Source: Lysobacter soli (GTDB lineage Bacteria > Pseudomonadota > Gammaproteobacteria > Xanthomonadales > Xanthomonadaceae). From it: 64,000 nucleotides of DNA. Below, piece after piece: positions 8,827 through 19,889 of the stretch (its first letter is position 1; each line of letters begins with the position of its first letter). The notes beneath the pieces were generated by a model. The model saw nothing but the letters and a program-made list of their open reading frames with translations, was not told where the DNA came from and did not search any database. Location of the stretch: assembly GCF_003382285.1 (NCBI RefSeq), contig NZ_QTJR01000005.1:62001-126000 (forward strand), given 5' to 3'. A program made the translations under genes and the position numbers.

Positions 8827-8854
8827 CCGCGAGTGGCGTTAGCACCGCTCGCGG
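8827..8854. terminator. Weak hairpin after the first antiporter gene
   Basis: CCGCGAG (8827-8833) and CTCGCGG (8848-8854) are perfect reverse complements around a 14-base loop with further partial pairing. The hairpin lies 4 bases after the stop codon. No T-run follows, so it may be an attenuator or mRNA-stabilising stem, or mean nothing. Confidence 0.3.
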
Positions 8855-9002
8855 AAACGACACGCGAAGGCTGCGTGATCGATGTGTGACAAATCAGCGG
8901 ACACAGCCCGTTAAACAGGCGGATTTGCTCGCACCGCCTTCACAAACACGTTACGCAACCTGAAGCATGGTTCGCCGACGCGCGCAAAGGACTGGCACTG
9001 AC

Positions 9003-11697
<2,695 letters not shown>

Positions 11698-11797
11698 GCC
11701 GCCCTGCTGGCGCCAATCGCCGTCAGAAGGCGACCGGGCCCGCGTTCGCGAGCGGCGGAACCGACGTGCGCCGGTCCATCGAGAGGGAGTCGACGCC

Positions 11798-12946
11798 GTG
11801 CCTTCCATCCGAGCCTTCCGGCGTTCCCGCAACGGTTGCATGCTGGCCGCAGCACTGGCCGTGCTCGCGCTGGCGGCGTGCGGACGTGGCGACGACGAGG
11901 AGGCGCAGGAAGTCCGCCCGGTCCGCGTCATGATCACCGACAAGCGGCTCAGCGGCGACACCGTCACCCTCATCGGCAGCGTGCAGCCGCAGAGCGAGAT
12001 CAACCTGTCGTTCCGCATTTCCGGGCGCATGACCGATCGCCTGGTTAGCGTGGGCGATCACGTGCGGCGCGGGCAGCTCGTCGCGCGCCTGGACACGCAG
12101 GATGAGGAAAGCGCGCTGCAGTCGGCACGCGCGCAGCAGTCCGGCGCGCAGGCGCAGATGGTGGAAGCGGAGAACAACTTCATCCGGATGCGCGGCTTGG
12201 TCGCGCAGGATGCGGTGTCGCGCGCCTTGTTTGACCAGGCGCAGTCCAGCCGCAAGGCCGCGCAGGCGCAGGCCGAATCGGCGCAGGCGCAGGTCAACCT
12301 CGCGAACAATCGGCTGAGCTACACACGCCTGAGTTCCGATGTGGCCGGCGTGGTGACGGCGCAGGGCGCGGAACCCGGCGAGGTCGTGGCCGCAGGCCAG
12401 ATGATCGTGCAGGTGGCGCGCGAAGGCGGGCGCGACGCGGCGTTCGACGTCCCCGCCGCGGTAAAGGAGAGCACGCCGGCCGACACCGACGTGCTCGTCA
12501 TGCTGACCGCCGACCCGCGCATCACCGCGCGCGGGCGCGTGCGCGAGGTCGCGCCGCGCGCCGACCCCGTCACGAACACGTTCCGCGTGAAGGTCGGATT
12601 GATCGACCCGCCGGCCGCGATGCGAATGGGCAGCACCGTCACCGGCCGCATCAAGCTCGACGCCGTGCTCGGCATCGAAGTGCCGGCGGCCGCGGTGATG
12701 CGTTCGGGTGGCCGCACGGCGGTGTGGGTGGTGGATCCGAAGGCACACACGGTGTCGATGCGCCAGATCGCGGTGCAGTCGTCGAGCCCGTCCAGCGTGA
12801 TGGTGGCCTCGGGGCTGGAGCAGGGCGACATCGTGGTGACCGCCGGCGTGCACGCGCTGCATCCCGGCCAGAAGGTGCGCTTCGAACAGGCGAAGCCGAC
12901 GTTCGCAAAGCCCGGTGAGGCGGCGCCCGGCGGGGCGCAGCCGTGA
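11798..12946 (+). CDS. RND efflux periplasmic adaptor lipoprotein (MFP)
   Basis: 382 residues. The adaptor links an inner-membrane RND pump to an outer-membrane channel. The signal peptide ends in a lipobox, LALAAC (Cys about 28), so it is probably a lipoprotein. A lipoyl-like half-domain (GSVQPQSEINLSFRISGRM), a helical hairpin of about 60 residues rich in Ala/Gln, the second lipoyl half (LSYTRLSSDVAGVV) and a beta-barrel/membrane-proximal region follow in the usual order. The start is GTG at 11798, with GAGAGGGAG 8 bases upstream. Its last four bases overlap the start of the pump gene (GTGA). Confidence 0.92.
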   Translation: MPSIRAFRRSRNGCMLAAALAVLALAACGRGDDEEAQEVRPVRVMITDKRLSGDTVTLIGSVQPQSEINLSFRISGRMTDRLVSVGDHVRRGQLVARLDTQDEESALQSARAQQSGAQAQMVEAENNFIRMRGLVAQDAVSRALFDQAQSSRKAAQAQAESAQAQVNLANNRLSYTRLSSDVAGVVTAQGAEPGEVVAAGQMIVQVAREGGRDAAFDVPAAVKESTPADTDVLVMLTADPRITARGRVREVAPRADPVTNTFRVKVGLIDPPAAMRMGSTVTGRIKLDAVLGIEVPAAAVMRSGGRTAVWVVDPKAHTVSMRQIAVQSSSPSSVMVASGLEQGDIVVTAGVHALHPGQKVRFEQAKPTFAKPGEAAPGGAQP

Positions 12947-15900
12947 TCGGTCCGAACCTGTCGGAATGGGCGCTCGGCAAGCGCTCGCTGGTCGTGTTCC
13001 TGATGATCATCGCGCTGGTGGCGGGCGTGATGTCGTTCATGCGGCTGGGGCGCGACGAGGATCCCGCGTTCACGGTCCGCACGATGGTGGTCGGCGCGGG
13101 GTGGCCGGGCGCGACCGTGGAGGAGATGCTGCCGCAGGTCACCGAGCGGCTGGAACGCAAGCTCCAGGAAACGCGCCACATCGACAGCGTGCGCAGCTAC
13201 ACCACGGCGGGGCAGACGACGATCTTCGTCGAACTGGAGCAGTCGACGACGCCCGAGGAAGTGCCCGACGTCTGGTACCAGGTGCGCAAGAGCATCGGCG
13301 ACATCCGCGGCACGCTGCCGGCAGGCGTGGTCGGCCCGTTCTTCAACGACGATTTCGGCGACACCTTCGGCACGATCTACGCGTTCACCTCCGACGGATT
13401 CACGTTCCGGCAGTTGCGAGACGAGGTCGAAGCGATCCGCGCGCGGCTGCTCAACCTGCCGGACGTGTCGAAGATCGAGGTGCTCGGCGCGCAGGACGAG
13501 CAGATCTACATCGAGTTCTCCACCGAGCGCATGGCCGGCATGCGGCTGGATTTCCGCACGATCATCGCGGCCCTGCAGACGCAGAACATCGTGCGCCCCG
13601 CGGGCGTGATCCAGACGCCGCAGGAGCGGCTGTTCCTGCGCGTCAGCGGCGCGTTCGACAACGAGGCCGACATCGAGTCGTTCAACCTCGCTGTCGGCGA
13701 CCGCATCGTCCGACTTGGCGACATCGCGCGCGTGCACCGCAGCACGGTTGATCCGCCGCAGCCGATGTTCCGCGTCAACGGAAAGCCCGCGATAGGACTC
13801 GCGATCGCGATGCGCGTGGGCGGCGACATCCTGGCGCTGGGCGAGAACATCCGGCGCGAGATGGCCGACATCCGCGCCGACCTTCCCATCGGCATCGAGC
13901 CGGTGCTGGTCGCCGACCAGGCCGTGACGGTGGAAGTGTCGATCGACGATTTCATGGCCTCGTTGTGGCAGGCAATCATCATCATCCTGGTGTGCAGCTT
14001 CGTGAGCCTGGGCGTGCGGCCGGGCACTGTGGTGGCGCTGTCGATCCCGCTCACGCTGGCGATCGTGTTCACCGTGATGTACATGGCGAACATCGACCTT
14101 CACCGCATATCGCTCGGTGCATTGATCATCGCGCTGACATTGCTGGTGGACGACGCGATGACCACCGTGGACGCGATGATGAATCGCCTTGGCATGGGCG
14201 ACAGCAAGGACGAAGCGGCGACCTACGCGTACCGCACGCTCGCCGCGCCGATGCTGATCGGCACGCTGGTGACGATATCGAGTTTCGTGCCGATCGGATT
14301 CGCGCGCAGTTCGGCGGGCGAGTACACGTTCTCGATCTTCGCGGTGGTGGCGATCTCGCTGATCGTCTCGTGGCTGGGCGCGGTGATCTTCGCGCCGCTG
14401 CTGGGCAAGGCCATCCTGAAAGTGCCCGAGAAGCGCGCCGATGCGGAACCCAGCCGCATCATGGACACCTACGGCAAGCTGCTGCGCGGCGCGATCGCGG
14501 CGCGATGGCTGACCATCGGCATCACCGTGGCGGCGTTCGTGCTGGCGTTGTTCCTGCTGCGCTTCGTGCCGCAGCAGTTCTTCCCGGCGTCCGACCGGCC
14601 CGAGCTCACCGTCGACATGACGCTGCGGCAGAACGCGTCGATCTTCGCGACAGAAACGCAAGCCAAACGGCTCGAAGCGCTGCTCAACGGCAATCCCGAC
14701 GTGGACCACTACAGCACCTACGTTGGCCGCGGCGCGATCCGCTTCATTCTCACGCTCAACGTGCAGCTGGCCAATCCGTTCTTCGCGCAGTTCGTGATCG
14801 TGGCGAAGGACCTGGAGGCACGCGAGCGCCTGCACCAGATGCTGGAGAAGGAACTGGCCGAACAGTTTCCCGACGTCATCGCCCGCGTTTCGCCGCTCGA
14901 ACTCGGCCCGCCCGTAGGATGGCCGCTGCAGTACCGCGTGAGCGGGCCCGACGTCGACCAGCTGCGGCAGATCTCGCTCGAACTTGCCGGCGTCGTGGGT
15001 TCGGACCCGCGCGTGCGCCACGTCAACTACGACTGGATGGAGCCCGCGCGGCAGGTGCGCATCCACGTGGACCAGGACGAGGCGCGCCAGCTCGGCGTGA
15101 GTTCGTCCGCGCTCGCGGGCGTGCTCAATGCGGCGATCACCGGCACGCCGATCACGCAGGTGCGCGACGACATCTACCTGGTGAGCGTCGTCGCACGCGC
15201 CGCCGACGACCAGCGTGCTTCGTTCCAGACGCTGTCGGCGCTGCAGGTGCCCACGAAGACGGGTCGCATGGTGCCGCTCGCGCAGTTCGCGACGTTCAAT
15301 GAAGAACAGGAATTCCCGCTGGTCTGGCGCCGCGACCGCGTGCCGACGCTGACGGTGCGCGCCGACGTCAACCGCGACGTGCTGCCCGACGACGTCGTCG
15401 AGTCGCTCGCGCCGAAGATCGAGGCATTCGACAAGCTCCTGCCCAAGCACTACCGCGTGGAAACCGGCGGTCTGTACGAGGAAAGCAATGCGTCCAGCCA
15501 GTCGGTGTACGCCGTGGTGCCGGTGATGATCCTGCTGATGCTGGTCAGCATGATGGTGCTGCTGGTCAGCTTCCGGCGACTGGCGATGGTGGTGTGCGTG
15601 CTGCCACTGGGCCTGATCGGCGTCGTCGGTGCGCTGCTGCTGTTCAATCGGCCGCTGGGATTCGTGGCGATCCTCGGCATCCTCGCGCTCATCGGCATGA
15701 TCGCCAAGAACGCGGTGATCCTGATCGTGCAGATCGAGACGGATCGCGCTTCCGGCATGGGCGTGACGGAGGCGGTGTCGAGCGCGGCGACCTCGCGCAT
15801 GCGGCCGCTGATGCTCACCGCGATCTCCACCGTGCTGGGCCTGATACCCATCGCACCTACCGTCTTCTGGGGCCCGATGGCGTTCGCGATCATGGGCGGC

Positions 15901-16002
15901 CTGCTGGTGGCGACGGTGCTGACGCTGATCTTCCTGCCCGTGCTCTACGTGACGGTGTTCGGAAAGGAAGACGCGCCGCCACGCGCGCCGGAGGAGGTGT
16001 AG
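12943..16002 (+). CDS. RND efflux inner-membrane pump (AcrB/TriC type)
   Basis: 1019 residues, the normal length for a proton-driven RND pump. The N-terminal helix, two large periplasmic loops and twelve helices are recognisable. The proton-relay aspartates are in LTLLVDDAMTTVDAMM (Asp403, Asp404). The early segment MRLGRDEDPAFTVRTMVV is typical of the TriC-like branch. Start is GTG at 12943, overlapping the adaptor's stop by 4 bases. The next gene (MrpE) begins 1 base after its stop, with that gene's ribosome-binding site (GGAGGTG) inside this gene's end. Substrates cannot be predicted. Confidence 0.94.
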   Translation: MIGPNLSEWALGKRSLVVFLMIIALVAGVMSFMRLGRDEDPAFTVRTMVVGAGWPGATVEEMLPQVTERLERKLQETRHIDSVRSYTTAGQTTIFVELEQSTTPEEVPDVWYQVRKSIGDIRGTLPAGVVGPFFNDDFGDTFGTIYAFTSDGFTFRQLRDEVEAIRARLLNLPDVSKIEVLGAQDEQIYIEFSTERMAGMRLDFRTIIAALQTQNIVRPAGVIQTPQERLFLRVSGAFDNEADIESFNLAVGDRIVRLGDIARVHRSTVDPPQPMFRVNGKPAIGLAIAMRVGGDILALGENIRREMADIRADLPIGIEPVLVADQAVTVEVSIDDFMASLWQAIIIILVCSFVSLGVRPGTVVALSIPLTLAIVFTVMYMANIDLHRISLGALIIALTLLVDDAMTTVDAMMNRLGMGDSKDEAATYAYRTLAAPMLIGTLVTISSFVPIGFARSSAGEYTFSIFAVVAISLIVSWLGAVIFAPLLGKAILKVPEKRADAEPSRIMDTYGKLLRGAIAARWLTIGITVAAFVLALFLLRFVPQQFFPASDRPELTVDMTLRQNASIFATETQAKRLEALLNGNPDVDHYSTYVGRGAIRFILTLNVQLANPFFAQFVIVAKDLEARERLHQMLEKELAEQFPDVIARVSPLELGPPVGWPLQYRVSGPDVDQLRQISLELAGVVGSDPRVRHVNYDWMEPARQVRIHVDQDEARQLGVSSSALAGVLNAAITGTPITQVRDDIYLVSVVARAADDQRASFQTLSALQVPTKTGRMVPLAQFATFNEEQEFPLVWRRDRVPTLTVRADVNRDVLPDDVVESLAPKIEAFDKLLPKHYRVETGGLYEESNASSQSVYAVVPVMILLMLVSMMVLLVSFRRLAMVVCVLPLGLIGVVGALLLFNRPLGFVAILGILALIGMIAKNAVILIVQIETDRASGMGVTEAVSSAATSRMRPLMLTAISTVLGLIPIAPTVFWGPMAFAIMGGLLVATVLTLIFLPVLYVTVFGKEDAPPRAPEEV

Positions 16003-16003
16003 C

Positions 16004-16528
16004 GTGCCGGTCCGCGCCCGCCGCCGATGGCATGCCGCCGCGATGTCGCGTGCGATCTGCTTCTTCGCGCTGTGGATCGTGCTGATGCCGAGCGCGAAGC
16101 CGGTCGATCTCCTGTTCGGCGCGATCGCTACCACGCTTGCGACGATGGCGAGCCTGCGGCTGCTGGCGCCGCAGGCCGGGCACCTGCGGTTCGTTGCGCT
16201 GCTGTCGCTGGCGCCGCACTTCCTGTGGCAGTCGGTGCTCGCGGGTCTGGACGTGGCGCGTCGGGCGTTCTCTCCGCGCATGCCGATGGCCCCGGGTTTC
16301 GTCGAGTGCAAGCTCGACTTTCCGCGCGGCCTGACACGCAACACCTTCGCCGCGATCACCAGCCTGTTGCCCGGCTCGGTGCCCTGTGGCGAGACGCGCG
16401 ACGGACTGGTCTATCACTGCCTCGACGTCCGGCTTCCGAACGTCGAACAACTGAAGCGCGAAGAGCATCTGTTTGCCCGCGCCCTGATCCCGGGCGATAC
16501 GCCCGCGCAGGAGGATCGCGATGGCTGA
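16004..16528 (+). CDS. mrpE: Mrp-type Na+/H+ antiporter subunit E
   Basis: 174 residues. MrpE is the cytoplasmic-side membrane subunit of the multi-subunit cation/proton antiporter. Helices occupy residues about 15-70, followed by a soluble region with the family's FPRGLTRNTFAAITSLLPGS and TRDGLVYHCLDV. The start is GTG at 16004, with GGAGGTGTAGC just upstream; a later ATG at 16043 (MSRAICFFALW) is a possible alternative that removes 13 basic residues. It overlaps MrpF by 8 bases. It is the first of seven Mrp genes inserted between RND pump and outer-membrane channel genes. Confidence 0.9.
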   Translation: MPVRARRRWHAAAMSRAICFFALWIVLMPSAKPVDLLFGAIATTLATMASLRLLAPQAGHLRFVALLSLAPHFLWQSVLAGLDVARRAFSPRMPMAPGFVECKLDFPRGLTRNTFAAITSLLPGSVPCGETRDGLVYHCLDVRLPNVEQLKREEHLFARALIPGDTPAQEDRDG

Positions 16529-16781
16529 TTTCCTCTTCGCTGCGGCGGCATTCGTGCTGCTGGTCGTCGCCGCCGGCTTGATCCGCATCCTGCGCGGGCC
16601 CGGCGATGCGGAACGCATGATGGCGGCGCAGTTGCTCGGCAGCGGCGGCATCGCCGCGTTGCTGCTCAGTGCGTCGAACGGGGCGGCCGCGGTCACCGAC
16701 GTGGCACTGATCCTCGCGCTGCTGGCGGCATTCGCATCAATCATGTTCGTCAAGGGCGCGCGCCCGGCGAGGCGGCCGTGA
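16521..16781 (+). CDS. mrpF: Mrp-type antiporter subunit F
   Basis: 86 residues with three membrane helices, the standard size of MrpF/MnhF. The segment IRILRGPGDAERMMAAQLLG is the family's conserved loop between helix 1 and 2, where Arg-x-x-x-Gly-Pro is typical. A good ribosome-binding site (GGAGGATCGCG) lies inside the end of mrpE. Its stop overlaps the GTG of mrpG. In Staphylococcus and Bacillus this subunit is required for complex activity and has been linked to bile-salt export; that role here is only a possibility. Confidence 0.92.
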   Translation: MADFLFAAAAFVLLVVAAGLIRILRGPGDAERMMAAQLLGSGGIAALLLSASNGAAAVTDVALILALLAAFASIMFVKGARPARRP

Positions 16782-17080
16782 GCGCGCTGCTCGAACGCGT
16801 GCTCGATGCGTGGACCGTCGTCGCGGTGAGCGCGGGTGCGCTGTTCTTCCTCGCCGGGACCGTGGGCCTGCTGCGATTCCCGGATTCGCTCACGCGACTG
16901 CATGCGCTGACCAAGGCGGACAACCTCGGCCTTGGGCTGGTGGTGCTCGGCCTGGTGGCGCAGGCGGACAGCGTCGTCATGGGTGTCAAGCTCGTCCTGA
17001 TCTGGGGCCTGCTGATGTGGGCGTCGGCGGCGGTCTCGCAGCTCATCGCGCGCACCGTGCACGAGGCGAAGCGGCCATGA
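16778..17080 (+). CDS. mrpG: Mrp-type antiporter subunit G
   Basis: 100 residues, three helices, with the MrpG signature GTVGLLRFPDSLTRLHALTKAD. In the family, R-F-P-D-x-x-x-R-x-H-A-x-T-K-x-x-T/N is almost invariant. The GTG start at 16778 overlaps the stop of mrpF (GTGA), and its own stop overlaps the ATG of the next gene (ATGA). Such chained overlaps imply translational coupling and fixed stoichiometry of the complex. Confidence 0.93.
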   Translation: MSALLERVLDAWTVVAVSAGALFFLAGTVGLLRFPDSLTRLHALTKADNLGLGLVVLGLVAQADSVVMGVKLVLIWGLLMWASAAVSQLIARTVHEAKRP

Positions 17081-18021
17081 ACGGCGCGCCGACGCTGGCG
17101 TTGATCGCGCTGATCCTTGGTCTCGCGCTGTGGATCGTGCTTGCGCGTGAGACGTTCGCGGCGGTGGCCGGCTTCATCGCGTACGGCCTGCTGCTGACGC
17201 TGGCGTGGGTGGGATTGTCGGCGGTCGATGTGGCGATGACGGAAGCGGCCATCGGTGCGGGATTGACGGGCGCGCTGCTGATCGGCGCAGCATCGCGCCT
17301 CCGTGGCGGCGGCTATGCCGAGGTGCGGATGCGGCGCGGACTCGCGGTGCGCGTGCTGGCGATCGCCGCATCGATCGGGGTGACGGCGGTCCTGATCGTC
17401 TGCCTGCGCTTGTTGCCCGAACCGTCGCCCACGCTGGCGCCGCTCGTCGCCGAGCATCTGCCTGCGATCGGCGTCGGAAATCCGATCACCGCCGTGCTGC
17501 TGGCGTTCCGCGCGATGGACACGCTGCTGGAGGCGATCGTGCTGCTGTTCGCATTGATCGCGGTGTGGTCGCTCACGCCGGATGCGGCGTGGGGGCAGCC
17601 GCCGGACGTCTCGCACGATGCCGATCCGCAGGGCGTGCTGGCCTATGTCGCGCGCGTGCTGCCGCCCATCGGCATCGTGATCGCCGTGTACATCCTCTGG
17701 GTCGGTGCGGACGCACCGGGCGGCAAGTTCCAGGGCGCGACCATCCTGGCGTCGATGTGGCTGCTGGTCATGATGGCAGGCCTCACGCGCGCACCCCCGG
17801 TCAGCAGCATGGCGCTGCGCGCGTGGCTGGTCGCCGGGCCGCTGGTGTTCGTCGCCATCGGGCTGTATGGCGCGTGGATGGCGGGTGCATTCCTGGCGTA
17901 TCCCGACGGCTTCGCGAAACCGCTCATCGTCGTCATCGAGATCGCGCTGATGCCGTCGCTCGCGGTCACGCTTGCGCTGCTGCTGGCCGGTGCGCCGCGA
18001 GATGCGGGGGCCGTCCGATGA
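17077..18021 (+). CDS. mrpB: Mrp-type antiporter subunit B fused to MbhD/MbhE-like region
   Basis: 314 residues. Residues about 1-90 resemble the MbhD/DUF4040 domain (SAVDVAMTEAAIGAGLTGAL). Residues about 95-175 resemble the MbhE region (GVGNPITAVLLAFRAMDTLL). Residues about 190-314 are MnhB (RVLPPIGIVIAVYILWVGAD, then PGGKFQGATI). In classical Mrp systems the first two pieces form the C-terminal part of the large MrpA subunit, so here they have moved onto MrpB. ATG at 17077 overlaps the mrpG stop; the stop overlaps the mrpC start. Domain reading is by motif and should be checked with profile searches. Confidence 0.88.
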   Translation: MNGAPTLALIALILGLALWIVLARETFAAVAGFIAYGLLLTLAWVGLSAVDVAMTEAAIGAGLTGALLIGAASRLRGGGYAEVRMRRGLAVRVLAIAASIGVTAVLIVCLRLLPEPSPTLAPLVAEHLPAIGVGNPITAVLLAFRAMDTLLEAIVLLFALIAVWSLTPDAAWGQPPDVSHDADPQGVLAYVARVLPPIGIVIAVYILWVGADAPGGKFQGATILASMWLLVMMAGLTRAPPVSSMALRAWLVAGPLVFVAIGLYGAWMAGAFLAYPDGFAKPLIVVIEIALMPSLAVTLALLLAGAPRDAGAVR

Positions 18022-18359
18022 ACGAGATGTGGCTCGGCTACTGTGCCGCGGGGCTCATCGGCATCGGGCTGTACGGCCTGATCGTGAACCCGCAGCCGCT
18101 GCACAAGATCCTCGCGTTCAACATCATCGGCACCGGCGTGTTCCTGGTCTGCGCGGTCGTGGCGCGCCGTGGCGCGATGCCGGGCATGGGCGGCGATCCG
18201 GTGCCGCAGGCGTTGCTGATCACCGCGATAGTGGTGGCGTTTGCGGCATCGGCGCTCGCGGTCGCGCTGCTGATGCGCCTGTTCGAAGTCGAAGGACGCA
18301 CGACGCTCGATGAAAACGACGATGCCCCGCGGACGGATCGCCATGGCCGCGGCGCGTGA
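18018..18359 (+). CDS. mrpC: Mrp-type antiporter subunit C (NuoK-like)
   Basis: 113 residues with three helices, homologous to NuoK of respiratory complex I. The region GLYGLIVNPQPLHKILAFNI and the following GTGVFLV match the MnhC family, and the Pro-rich loop GDPVPQALLITAIVVAFA is its hallmark. ATG at 18018 overlaps the previous stop by 4 bases. The tail after residue about 95 is hydrophilic. A gap of 27 bp with GGAGGAGGG separates it from mrpD. Confidence 0.92.
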   Translation: MNEMWLGYCAAGLIGIGLYGLIVNPQPLHKILAFNIIGTGVFLVCAVVARRGAMPGMGGDPVPQALLITAIVVAFAASALAVALLMRLFEVEGRTTLDENDDAPRTDRHGRGA

Positions 18360-18386
18360 CATCCACGCGCGCGGAGGAGGGCGGCG

Positions 18387-19889
18387 GTGACGACCTCGGG
18401 CGGACTGTTGCTCGTGCTCGCCGTCTTGGCGCCGTTCGTCGCGGTCATGGCGGGGCTGGTATTGGGCGGACGCAATGCCGAACGCGTCGCGCTCACCGCC
18501 GTCGGCGCGGGGCTCGTGATCGCGTTCGAGATCGCGCGTGCGCTGCTCGCATCCGCCGAACCCGTGGTCTACCTGCTGGGCGGCTGGGCGCCGCCGCTCG
18601 GCGTCGCGCTGCGGGCGGACGGGCTGTCGGTGGTGATGATGCTCGCCGTCGGTGTCGTGATCGCCGGCGTCGCGGTCTATGCGCGTGGCGACTTTGGCAC
18701 ACCGATCGGCACGCGTGAAACGCGTGCATCGCTGACGTTCTGGTCGCTGCTGATGGCGGCGTGGGGAGCGTTGAACCTCGTCTTCGTCAGCGGCGACGTG
18801 TTCACGCTGTACGTCGCGCTGGAACTGCTGACCTTCGCCGGCGTGCCGCTGGTCTGTCTCGACGGACGTGGCGAGACGCTCCGCGCCGCGCTGCGCTACC
18901 TCGTGTTCGCGCTGCTCGGCTCGATGGTGTACCTGCTGGGCGTGTTCCTGCTCTACGGCGCGTACGGCACGCTGGACATCGCGATGCTGGGCGAACGCGT
19001 TGCCGCCAGTCCGCTCACGTGGAGCGCCGCCGCGCTGATGACAACAGGGCTGCTGGCGAAGACGGCGCTGTTTCCGCTGCACCTTTGGCTTCCGCCGGCG
19101 CATGCGGGCGCGCCTGCGGCGGCGAGCGCGGTGTTGTCGGCGCTTGTCATCAAGGGCTCGTGGTTCCTGGTGGTGCGACTGTGGCTCGATGTATTTCCGG
19201 GCATCGTCACGTGGTCGGCTGCGCAGTGGCTCGCCGGGCTCGGCGTCGCCGCGATCGTCACCGGCAACCTCGTCGCGTTGAAGCAGGTGCGGTTGAAGCT
19301 GTTGATCGCCTATTCGACGGTGGCCCAGATCGGCTACCTGTTCCTGATGTTTCCGCTGGCGGCCGGTGCACGCGCGGCGCACATGGACGACACCGCGGCC
19401 GTGACGGGCGGCATGCTGCAGGCGACTTCGCACGCCACGGCGAAGGCGGCGATGTTCATGGCGGCCGGGCTGATCTACACCACGCTCGGGCATGACCGCG
19501 TCGCGGAACTGCGCGGCGCCGCGAGCACGTTGCCGATGACGATCCTCGCCTTCGCGCTCGCGGGCGCGTCGCTCATCGGGCTGCCGCCGTCCGGGGGATT
19601 CCTCGCGAAGTGGCTGCTGACGTCGGCGGCGTTCTCGACCGCGCAGTGGTGGTGGGCGCTCGCAATGCTCATCGGCGGGCTGTTGACCAGCATCTACGTC
19701 TTCATTGTGGTGATGCACGCGCTGGCGCCGGCGGATGTTGGCTGGACGCCGAAACGCGCGGTGCCGGGCTATCAGCAGGGCGTGGTGCTTGCGCTGGCGT
19801 TGTGCTCGTTCCTGCTGGGCGCAGCCGCGTTGCTACCGCCCGACCTGATGCGCGTGGGACGTCCACACGCCGGATGGGTGGCGCCATGA
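18387..19889 (+). CDS. mrpD: Mrp-type proton-conducting subunit D (NuoN/NuoM-like)
   Basis: 500 residues, about 14 helices, of the antiporter-like family shared with complex I. The residues considered essential for ion translocation are present: Glu146 in YVALELLTFAG on helix 5, Lys225 in LLAKTALFPLHLW and Lys256 in SALVIKGSWF. Start is GTG at 18387, 8 bases after GGAGGAGGG. The stop overlaps the ATG of the next gene. This subunit appears to be the functional channel module of the complex, unlike the following one, which lacks the glutamate. Confidence 0.92.
   Translation: MTTSGGLLLVLAVLAPFVAVMAGLVLGGRNAERVALTAVGAGLVIAFEIARALLASAEPVVYLLGGWAPPLGVALRADGLSVVMMLAVGVVIAGVAVYARGDFGTPIGTRETRASLTFWSLLMAAWGALNLVFVSGDVFTLYVALELLTFAGVPLVCLDGRGETLRAALRYLVFALLGSMVYLLGVFLLYGAYGTLDIAMLGERVAASPLTWSAAALMTTGLLAKTALFPLHLWLPPAHAGAPAAASAVLSALVIKGSWFLVVRLWLDVFPGIVTWSAAQWLAGLGVAAIVTGNLVALKQVRLKLLIAYSTVAQIGYLFLMFPLAAGARAAHMDDTAAVTGGMLQATSHATAKAAMFMAAGLIYTTLGHDRVAELRGAASTLPMTILAFALAGASLIGLPPSGGFLAKWLLTSAAFSTAQWWWALAMLIGGLLTSIYVFIVVMHALAPADVGWTPKRAVPGYQQGVVLALALCSFLLGAAALLPPDLMRVGRPHAGWVAP

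Noticed and set aside
8860-9002. Possible Anr/Fnr-type site in front of the second antiporter
   Set aside because: Arginine deiminase genes are often under Fnr-type control, but I could not find a TTGAT-N4-ATCAA dyad in this gap, only weak partial matches.
12319-16359. A very long open frame on the minus strand (1346 codons) across the RND pump
   Set aside because: It is antisense to a well-supported RND pump, is rich in His, Arg and Gln, and has no family features. Long antisense frames are common in GC-rich genes with few A/T third bases.
17643-19718. A 691-codon minus-strand frame opposite the Mrp genes
   Set aside because: Gln-, Arg- and His-rich reading of Mrp genes; no signal, domain or ribosome-binding site.
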